Positions 54,859 to 61,322 of a stretch of DNA of 64,000 nucleotides are shown one piece after another. The position numbers were made by a program, and so were the translations under genes. Source of the stretch: Aliiroseovarius crassostreae (GTDB lineage: Bacteria; Pseudomonadota; Alphaproteobacteria; Rhodobacterales; Rhodobacteraceae); NCBI RefSeq assembly GCF_001307765.1, contig NZ_LKBA01000025.1:62001-126000 (forward strand), in the 5' to 3' direction. Numbering within the stretch: the stretch's first letter is position 1; each line of letters starts with the position of its first letter. The notes beneath the pieces are model-generated. The model saw nothing but the letters and a program-made list of their open reading frames with translations. It had not been told where the DNA came from and did not search any database.

Positions 54859-54876
54859 TCGCTGATCTTATAAGGG

Positions 54877-54907
54877 AAAGGGCGCGGCATGGTTCCGCGC
54901 CCTTTTT
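54877..54907 (+). terminator. Intrinsic terminator of the thiolase gene
   Basis: AAAGGGCGCGG (54877-54887) pairs with CCGCGCCCTTT (54895-54905) over a 7-nt loop, ending in a T run. Confidence 0.9.
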
Positions 54908-54928
54908 GCTGCAAAGTCAGGAGCCCCC

Positions 54929-55420
54929 ATGCCCCGTGTCAATTATACCGACCTCGCTAAAACCATCGCGTCTCTGACCGAAGGCGAAACCGATGACGTG
55001 GCGCTGATGGCAACGGTGACGTGTGAACTGCACCACGCGGATGACCGGTTCGACTGGACCGGGTTTTACCGTGTGACAGAACCGGGAGTGTTGAAGATCG
55101 GGCCTTACCAGGGTGGTCACGGCTGTCTCACGATCCCATTTTCGCGCGGTGTTTGCGGTGCGGCCGCGCGCACCGGAGAGGTGCAGCTGGTGCCTGATGT
55201 CGATGCCTTTCCCGGTCACATCGCCTGTGCCAGCTCAACCCGATCGGAACTGGTCCTGCCGGTTCACAACCGTACGGGGGATGTCATCGCTGTGCTTGAT
55301 ATCGACAGCAACCAGCCTGCGGCCTTTACCGAGGAGGACGCAGAGAAACTCTCTCAAATCCTCGCTGCCACCTTCGCGCGCCGACCGCCCCTTTTTCTTG
55401 CTGAAAATACCTCGGGGTGA
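54929..55420 (+). CDS. msrC: Free methionine-(R)-sulfoxide reductase (GAF-type)
   Basis: This 163-aa GAF-domain protein has Cys66, Cys76 and Cys100. Their spacing of 10 and 24 residues equals that of E. coli fRMsr (Cys84, 94, 118). It contains FDWTGFYRV, PFSRGVCGAAARTGEVQLV and HIACASSTRSELVLPV. It reduces free Met-R-sulfoxide using thioredoxin. The last ten residues (LFLAENTSG) and the stop codon are encoded by a family B repeat. The start follows AGGAG. Confidence 0.93.
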   Translation: MPRVNYTDLAKTIASLTEGETDDVALMATVTCELHHADDRFDWTGFYRVTEPGVLKIGPYQGGHGCLTIPFSRGVCGAAARTGEVQLVPDVDAFPGHIACASSTRSELVLPVHNRTGDVIAVLDIDSNQPAAFTEEDAEKLSQILAATFARRPPLFLAENTSG

Positions 55421-55449
55421 GCGCGCAAGCGCGAGGGGCAGCGCCCCTT
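55388..55449 (+). repeat. REP-like repeat, family B, overlapping the msrC 3' end
   Basis: The copy reads CCCCTTTTTCTTGCTGAAAA, TACCTCGGGGTGAGC, an inner GCGCGCAAGCGC hairpin, and GAGGGGCAGCGCCCC. Its TGA in GGGGTGAG is used as the msrC stop codon. Confidence 0.8.
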
Positions 55450-55573
55450 GATGGGCTGTATAAAACTCCTCCCCCCATCGTTGATGTCAGACCACCAACA
55501 CGGGGGAAAGCTGTCGGACCTGTTTCGAATGCGACGGATTGAATGTCGTGTTTTTGTTTGCATAAGGCCCCTA

Positions 55574-55610
55574 TTCACGCCATCGTGAAAAAAAACATGA
55601 AAATTTCACG
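55574..55610. promoter_or_regulatory. TTCACG inverted half-sites upstream of the XRE-cupin regulator
   Basis: TTCACG (55574-55579), CGTGAAA (55584-55590) and TTTCACG (55604-55610) make two overlapping inverted repeats in an A-rich stretch about 70 bp before the regulator. They fit a promoter with an autoregulatory operator. Confidence 0.45.
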
Positions 55611-55676
55611 CCTCATTTCATATTGGCGTCAAGCCTGAAGGGAATTGTCCCGCCGGGCCAAAGGAAAGGGCACGAC

Positions 55677-56249
55677 GTGCTGCAAACCGATCCGACAAAA
55701 CCACAAAGCCTCGGGGCTGATCTGCGCGCGCTTCGCAAGCAGCGCAGCCTGACCTTGACCGAGCTGGCAGAGCGACTGGGTCGTTCCGTGGGGTGGCTCA
55801 GTCAGGTGGAGCGTGACATGTCGGATCCTTCGATTTCCGACCTGCGCGCCATTGCCAAAGCTTTGGGCGTGCCAATGTCCCTCTTGTTTGCCCATGCCTC
55901 GGCACCGGCAGAGGAAAAGGGATATGTGGTGCGAGAGGGAAGCCGCCGTCCGATGGGATCCGGCGATGAGGGGCTGCGCGAAGAGCTTCTGTCGCCGGAC
56001 CTGACCGATGATTTTGAAATGGTGCACTCCACGTTCGCCCCGAAATCTGCGATGCAGACCCCGGCCAATCGACCCACGCAGGAGGTAGGTTACATCATCT
56101 CCGGCAGGCTTGATCTGGTGATTGGTGGGCGATCCTTCACCGTGGGGCCCGGGGACAGTTTTCGCATCAAGCATGAACCCTATGAATGGGCCAATCCCTA
56201 TGACGAACCGGCGGTGGCGATCTGGGTGATCGCGCCGCCAGTCTATTGA
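55677..56249 (+). CDS. XRE-family regulator with C-terminal cupin
   Basis: This 190-aa protein has an N-terminal helix-turn-helix (LTLTELAERLGRSVGWLSQV, about residues 25-45). A cupin sensor follows, with TQEVGYIISGRLDLVIGGRS and FTVGPGDSFRIKHEPYEWAN. Such regulators often control uptake or oxidation of amines and amino acids. The GTG start at 55677 follows AAAGGAAAGG, and 18 open upstream codons lack a ribosome site. Its downstream neighbours are two GFA proteins and the methylamine-type oxidase genes, so it may control them. Confidence 0.9.
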   Translation: MLQTDPTKPQSLGADLRALRKQRSLTLTELAERLGRSVGWLSQVERDMSDPSISDLRAIAKALGVPMSLLFAHASAPAEEKGYVVREGSRRPMGSGDEGLREELLSPDLTDDFEMVHSTFAPKSAMQTPANRPTQEVGYIISGRLDLVIGGRSFTVGPGDSFRIKHEPYEWANPYDEPAVAIWVIAPPVY

Positions 56250-56260
56250 CGGAGCCAGAG

Positions 56261-56662
56261 ATGCTGAATGGAAGTTGCCTGTGCGGTGCGGTGTCGTTTG
56301 AAATTTCTGGGCCTTTGCGCCCGGTCTATGCCTGTCATTGTCAGCAGTGTCGCAAGACATCCGGTCATTTCTGGGCGGCGACCTCGGTTCCTGACGATGC
56401 TCTGACATTTGCCAAGACTGACGGGTTGGCATGGTACCAATCCAGCCCGAACACCAAGCGTGGTTTCTGTAATCAATGCGGATCAAGCCTGTTTTGGGTG
56501 CCGGAAGGCGAGGGGCGTACCGTGGTTGCGGCCGGGTCGTTGGATGGTGAAACCGGGCTGACCACGAAGGCGCATGTCTTCGTCGCGGACAAGGGCGACT
56601 ACTATGGCATCGAAGAACAGATGCCACAGTTTGATCAGTTCAAAGGAGATGAAAGTGCTTAA
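56261..56662 (+). CDS. GFA-family (Mss4-like fold) zinc protein 1
   Basis: This 133-aa protein has the GFA zinc motifs: LNGSCLCGAVSFEI, VYACHCQQCRKTSG and FCNQCGSSLFW. The family is named after glutathione-dependent formaldehyde-activating enzyme, but most members have no proven reaction. It lies 11 bp after the regulator and overlaps the start of a paralogue. Closeness to dimethylglycine-type dehydrogenases, whose chemistry releases formaldehyde-level carbon, makes a link plausible but unproven. Confidence 0.92.
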   Translation: MLNGSCLCGAVSFEISGPLRPVYACHCQQCRKTSGHFWAATSVPDDALTFAKTDGLAWYQSSPNTKRGFCNQCGSSLFWVPEGEGRTVVAAGSLDGETGLTTKAHVFVADKGDYYGIEEQMPQFDQFKGDESA

Positions 56663-57029
56663 CGGAAGTTGCCTGTGTGGGGCCATCACCTTTTCAACCG
56701 ATGCCAAACCTAAAGGGGCCTCGATGTGTCATTGCTCGCAATGCCGCAAACAGTCGGGCGGGATCTGGTCGTCTGCTCAGGTGCCTGTGCAGGAGATCAC
56801 CATTACCGGCCCTGTGAGCTGGTATCAGGCCAGCCCGCAGGCCAATCGCGGTTCCTGTCCCACATGCGGTGCCTTCCTGTTCTGGCAGGGCGTCGGTGAG
56901 GACAATATCAGCGTCTCACTTGGTGCCGTGGATGGTCCGACCGGGCTTGTGCTCGAGAAACATATCTTTGTGGCCGACAAGGGGGATTACTACCAGATCG
57001 CCGATGGCTTGCCGCAGGAGGATCAATAA
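56655..57029 (+). CDS. GFA-family (Mss4-like fold) zinc protein 2
   Basis: This 124-aa paralogue of the previous protein contains LNGSCLCGAITFST, ASMCHCSQCRKQSG, SCPTCGAFLFW and the shared ending HIFVADKGDYYQIADG. The ribosome site AAAGGAG is directly before ATG 56649 but six bases before GTG 56655, so GTG is chosen. It overlaps the first GFA gene by 8 bp. The pair probably arose by local duplication. Confidence 0.9.
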   Translation: MLNGSCLCGAITFSTDAKPKGASMCHCSQCRKQSGGIWSSAQVPVQEITITGPVSWYQASPQANRGSCPTCGAFLFWQGVGEDNISVSLGAVDGPTGLVLEKHIFVADKGDYYQIADGLPQEDQ

Positions 57030-57652
57030 TGCTGGAGACGCTTTTTGCCATGGATCCATGGGTGATCATCACCTTTATCGGGGCGTCGATCATCCTTTAT
57101 ATCACCCCCGGCCCCGACATGATGTTCATCATTGCATCGTCGATCAAAGGCGGGGCAAAGGCCGGGGTGATGGCCACCGCCGGGATCATCCTGGGCGTAT
57201 TTTGCCACGTCATTCTGGCGGCAGCCGGGCTGGCGGTGCTGATCGCGGCCTCGCCCATCGCGCTCGATGTGATCCGATACGCCGGCGCTGGGTATCTGGC
57301 GTGGCTCGCCTGGAGCAGCTGGCGATCGGTTGAACCCGCATCAAAGCGTGAAGGGCGGGCGGATCTGTGGCGCGCATTCCGCCGGGGGTTTGTCACCAAT
57401 ATCCTCAATGTGAAGGTGATCCTCTTTATCCTCGCCTTCCTGCCGCAATTCATCCGTCCCGAGGTCGGCCCCGAATGGCATCAGATCGTGATCCTTGGCG
57501 TGATCCTGGCCATTGGCGGTTTCATTGCCGACGCGTTGATCGGGGTCTTCGCTGGTCTGGCTGCCGACCGTATCCGCCGCTCCACCCGCCTCATGAACCG
57601 CATTTCCGCCGTGATTTTCGGCGCGCTGGCCGCCCGACTGGTCCTCAACTGA
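57029..57652 (+). CDS. LysE-family amino-acid exporter
   Basis: This 207-aa membrane protein has six hydrophobic helices and the LysE/RhtB opening FIGASIILYITPGPDMMFII. A conserved middle segment follows (FRRGFVTNILNVKVILFILA and FLPQFI). It exports amino acids or related small molecules. The start overlaps the GFA2 stop by one base (TAATG), so it belongs to the same transcript and may remove a toxic or excess intermediate. Confidence 0.93.
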   Translation: MLETLFAMDPWVIITFIGASIILYITPGPDMMFIIASSIKGGAKAGVMATAGIILGVFCHVILAAAGLAVLIAASPIALDVIRYAGAGYLAWLAWSSWRSVEPASKREGRADLWRAFRRGFVTNILNVKVILFILAFLPQFIRPEVGPEWHQIVILGVILAIGGFIADALIGVFAGLAADRIRRSTRLMNRISAVIFGALAARLVLN

Positions 57653-57692
57653 ACACAGAAACACAGAACACTCGCATCACAGGGAGACTGCA

Positions 57693-60140
57693 ATGCCTGA
57701 CTTTCCAACCAAAGCCCGCGTTGTCATCATTGGCGGCGGTGTCGTCGGTGCCTCGACGCTGTATCACCTCGGCCTGAAAGGCTGGACCGATTGTGTGTTG
57801 CTTGAAAAGAATGAGCTGACGGCAGGGTCCACCTGGCACGCCGCGGGCAATGTGCCGACCTTCTCGACCTCATGGGCGATCATGAACATGCAGCGTTACT
57901 CGACCGAGCTGTATGCCCGTCTGGGCGAAGAGGTCGATTATCCGATGAACTATCACCAGACCGGCTCGATCCGTTTGGCCCACACCAAGGAACGGATGCA
58001 GGAATTTGAACGCGCCTGTTCGATGGGGCGCTATCAAGGGATCGAGATGGAGATCTGGACGCCGGAACAGGCAAAAGAGAAATACCCCTTCCTTGAGATC
58101 CATGATCTGGCCGGTGTCCTTTGGGACCCGTCGGATGGCGACATTGACCCGGCGCAGGTGACCCAGGCCCTTGCAAAAGGCGCGCGCGACATGGGCCAGA
58201 AGATCCTGCGCTTCACCCCGGCCACGGGCGTCACCCAGAAGGAAGACAAGACATGGATTGTGCATACCGAAAAGGGTGACATTGACTGTGATTACGTGGT
58301 CAACGCGGCGGGGTATTATGCTCAGCGTGTGGGTGAGATGTTCAAGCCCTATGGCGGGCGCACCGTGCCGATGATGGTGATGGAGCATCAGTATCTCTTG
58401 ACCGAACAGATCCCCGAGATCGAGGCCCACACCAAAAAGACCGGCAAGAAGCTTCCCCTGATCCGCGATGTGGACGTGTCATACTATCTGCGTCAGGAAA
58501 AGCACGGCTATAACCTTGGCCCCTATGAACCGAACTGCAAGGCGCATTGGTTGGGCGAAGACAAGATGCCAGATGATTTCAGCTTCCAGCTCTGGCAGCA
58601 GGATCTGGACCGGATCGAGGATATCGTCGTCGACGCCATGGCCCGCGTGCCGCTGATGGAGACCTCGGGCGTGTCCAGCGTGATCAACGGCCCGATCCCC
58701 TACGCCCCCGACGGTTTGCCCCTGATGGGTCCGATGCCGGGTGTTGAGAACGCGTTCGAGGCCTGTGTCTTCACCTTCGGCATCGCGCAAGGCGGTGGCG
58801 CCGGTAAGGTCATGGCAGAATGGATTGTCGATGGCGCGACCGAGTGGGATATGTGGGCGGTCGATCCGCGCCGCTATACCGACTACACCGATCAGGACTA
58901 TTGCGACCAGAAAGGGATGGAGGTCTACGGCAACGAATACGCCATGCATTTCCCCCATCATGAATGGCCCGCCGCGCGCGACAAGAAACTGTCGCCGGTC
59001 CACGCGAAGGTCAAGGAGCTGGGCGGCGTCATGGGGGCCTATAATGGCTGGGAGCGCGCCAATTGGTTCGCGCAGCCAGGCGATGACACCTCACTTGAGG
59101 CAACCCACACCTGGGGTCGCTCCGGCCCGTGGGAGAGCCGCATCAAGGAAGAATGCGAAGCGGTGCGCGATGGTGTCGGTGTGCTCGATCTGCCGGGTTT
59201 CTCGCGTTTCAACCTTGAAGGCGAAGGCGCGGCAGAATTCCTGCGGACCCGCATCACCGGGGCGCTTCCGAAAGCGGGCCGCATGAACCTTGTCTATTTC
59301 GCCGATGACCGGGGGCGGATCCTGACCGAAATGTCCTGCATGCGTCACGGCGAAGATCATTTCACCATGATCACCGCAGCGTCTGCCCAGTGGCATGACT
59401 TTGAGGTGCTGAAAAAGGGCCTGCCCACCGGTGTTTCGCTGACAGATCATTCGACCGAATTTGGCACGATGATCGTCACCGGCCCCCAAACCCGCGAGAT
59501 GTTCGAGGCAATTGGTACTGAGGCGGATCTATCGCTGGGATGGCTCACCCATCAGGACGCCACAGTGGCCGGCACCCCCTGTCGTTTGGTCCGTGTCTCC
59601 TTCGCCGGCGAACTGGGCTGGGAGGTGCATTGCACCAACGCAAACCAACCCGCGATCTATGACGCCCTGCTGGGTGCGGGCGCCAAACCCTTCGGCATGT
59701 ATGCACTCGACAGCCTGCGACTGGAGAAAGGCTACCGCACCTGGAAGGGCGATCTGTCGACCGATTACTCGATGTTCGAAGGCGGGCTGGAGCGGTTTGT
59801 GCGCCTCGACAAGCCGCAGGATTTCCCGGGCAAAGCCGCGCTTCTGGCGGAAAAGCAGCAAGGGTCGAAAAAGCGCTTTGTCACCATGGTGGTGGACGCA
59901 GGCGACTGTGATGCGCCTTATATGTCCTGCGTCTGGTCCGGGGATGAGATCGTCGGTGAAACCACGTCTGGCGGTTGGGGCTATCGTGTGAACAAGTCGA
60001 TTGCCTACGGCATGGTGCGCCCGGAACTGGCCACCCCCGGCACCGAACTTGAGGTCGAGATCTACGGCGAGAAATTCCGCGCCGTGGTCCAACCAGACCA
60101 ACCGCTTTGGGATCCTGACAATACCCGGATCCGCGCCTGA
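57693..60140 (+). CDS. Dimethylglycine/sarcosine dehydrogenase-like flavoprotein 1 (FAD + GcvT)
   Basis: This 815-aa protein has an N-terminal DAO fold (VVIIGGGVVGASTLYHLG, residues 10-27). His49 in TAGSTWHAAGN corresponds to the covalent FAD-binding histidine of DMGDH. After residue 420 it has a GcvT-type folate-binding domain with RVSFAGELGWEVHCTNANQP and a C-terminal barrel. It would demethylate a secondary or tertiary methylamine such as dimethylglycine and pass the carbon to tetrahydrofolate. It lies 40 bp after the exporter gene. The exact substrate is not set by sequence. Confidence 0.92.
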   Translation: MPDFPTKARVVIIGGGVVGASTLYHLGLKGWTDCVLLEKNELTAGSTWHAAGNVPTFSTSWAIMNMQRYSTELYARLGEEVDYPMNYHQTGSIRLAHTKERMQEFERACSMGRYQGIEMEIWTPEQAKEKYPFLEIHDLAGVLWDPSDGDIDPAQVTQALAKGARDMGQKILRFTPATGVTQKEDKTWIVHTEKGDIDCDYVVNAAGYYAQRVGEMFKPYGGRTVPMMVMEHQYLLTEQIPEIEAHTKKTGKKLPLIRDVDVSYYLRQEKHGYNLGPYEPNCKAHWLGEDKMPDDFSFQLWQQDLDRIEDIVVDAMARVPLMETSGVSSVINGPIPYAPDGLPLMGPMPGVENAFEACVFTFGIAQGGGAGKVMAEWIVDGATEWDMWAVDPRRYTDYTDQDYCDQKGMEVYGNEYAMHFPHHEWPAARDKKLSPVHAKVKELGGVMGAYNGWERANWFAQPGDDTSLEATHTWGRSGPWESRIKEECEAVRDGVGVLDLPGFSRFNLEGEGAAEFLRTRITGALPKAGRMNLVYFADDRGRILTEMSCMRHGEDHFTMITAASAQWHDFEVLKKGLPTGVSLTDHSTEFGTMIVTGPQTREMFEAIGTEADLSLGWLTHQDATVAGTPCRLVRVSFAGELGWEVHCTNANQPAIYDALLGAGAKPFGMYALDSLRLEKGYRTWKGDLSTDYSMFEGGLERFVRLDKPQDFPGKAALLAEKQQGSKKRFVTMVVDAGDCDAPYMSCVWSGDEIVGETTSGGWGYRVNKSIAYGMVRPELATPGTELEVEIYGEKFRAVVQPDQPLWDPDNTRIRA

Positions 60141-60159
60141 CCGGCAAAGCCGCGTCCTT

Positions 60160-60222
60160 CCCCCTTTTTCTTGCCTGAAATACCTCGGGGGGAGGGCGCA
60201 GTCCGGGGGGCAGCGCCCCCTT
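60160..60222 (+). repeat. REP-like repeat, family B, divergent copy
   Basis: The copy reads CCCCCTTTTTCTTGCCTGAA, ATACCTCGGGG, a degraded inner hairpin (GGGCGCAGTCC) and GGGGGGCAGCGCCCCC. It lies between the first dehydrogenase and the GlxA-like regulator. Confidence 0.68.
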
Positions 60223-60240
60223 CCAGACAGGAGGACATTC

Positions 60241-61212
60241 ATGACCGATCCGGCAAAGAGCGTGCCCGTGCATGTCGACATCCTCATTGCAGATGATTTT
60301 GTTCTGACCGAACTGACCGCCGTGGTCGAGGTGATGCGCCTGAGCAATCGGGTGACCGCGAAAAAGGCTTTCAGCTGGACGTTTCGCGCCCGCACCCCCG
60401 GTCCCGTGCGATGTCGGGCCGAGGCGACCGTCATGGCTGAGGCGATCCCCGAGAAACCCCGGGCGGACTATCTTTTTGTCATTGGTAATTCAAACCCGGA
60501 TCACCCGGACCTGTCCATCAAATCGGTGATCAAATCCTACATGTGGTCCGGGGCCAAGTTGGTGCTTCTGGCCGAGGCCGCCAGTCGCTATATTGCCGAG
60601 ACCGGTGAGCAGGGCAAACACCACACGACCCATTGGGAAAACCGCGCTGTCCTGAATGAGCGGGGCACGCCGGGAAGCGGCTCTTATGCGCTGGCGGCGG
60701 ATGACGGACGCCTGATCACCAGTGCGGGTATGGGGTCGACCTTTGATCTGGCGCTCTCCCTTCTGGGGCAGCATGTCTCTGCGGCTGCGATCACCACGGT
60801 GTCGGATATCCTGCTGCATGAAAACATCCGTGCGCTCACCAGTCTGCAACCCTTTGGCGGCAAGCAATTGTCCGTCACCGGCAACAAGGCGTTGGATCAA
60901 TGTATCGAACTGATGCAGGCCAATCTGGATGAGCCTTTGCGCATTTCCGAACTGGTGGACCTGCTGGGGATCTCGGAACGGTCTCTCGAACGCCATTTCC
61001 GGGCCCATTTCGATATCACCCCCAATGCGTATTACCGTGAGCTGCGGCTCAACCATGCCAATACGCTCCTGCTCAATACCCGCATGTGTGTGCGGGATGT
61101 GGGGCTGGCCTGTGGGTTTCCAAACGGGTTCTCCTCGCTCTTTCACCGCCATTTCGGCGTGACCCCAACCGCGTGGCGCAGGCAGGGGGATGGATTGCGG
61201 ATCTATGTCTGA
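60241..61212 (+). CDS. GlxA/GbdR-like AraC-family regulator
   Basis: This 323-aa protein joins an N-terminal DJ-1/PfpI-like (GATase1) domain to a C-terminal AraC helix-turn-helix pair. The first domain starts VHVDILIADDFVLTELTAVV. The second has RISELVDLLGISERSLERHF and VRDVGLACGFPNGFSSLFHR. This is the layout of GbdR, which activates betaine and dimethylglycine catabolism in Pseudomonas. It sits between two DMGDH-like genes, so it probably senses a methylated glycine derivative and activates them. AGGAGG precedes ATG 60241. Confidence 0.9.
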   Translation: MTDPAKSVPVHVDILIADDFVLTELTAVVEVMRLSNRVTAKKAFSWTFRARTPGPVRCRAEATVMAEAIPEKPRADYLFVIGNSNPDHPDLSIKSVIKSYMWSGAKLVLLAEAASRYIAETGEQGKHHTTHWENRAVLNERGTPGSGSYALAADDGRLITSAGMGSTFDLALSLLGQHVSAAAITTVSDILLHENIRALTSLQPFGGKQLSVTGNKALDQCIELMQANLDEPLRISELVDLLGISERSLERHFRAHFDITPNAYYRELRLNHANTLLLNTRMCVRDVGLACGFPNGFSSLFHRHFGVTPTAWRRQGDGLRIYV

Positions 61213-61215
61213 TAG

Positions 61216-61245
61216 CCGACAAATCTGGCGGAAATCAGATATAAT
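61216..61245 (+). promoter_or_regulatory. Candidate promoter of the second DMGDH-like gene
   Basis: A perfect TATAAT (61240-61245) is preceded at 18 bp by CCGACA (61216-61221, four of six to TTGACA), just after the regulator's stop codon. It would start a leader of about 70 nt for the gene at 61323. Confidence 0.45.
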
Positions 61246-61322
61246 GAACACAGGACCCGTGCCACTCTCATCCGGCAACGCGAAATGCGACTCTGGTGTT
61301 TGTCTTTGATTGGAGGGAAGAC

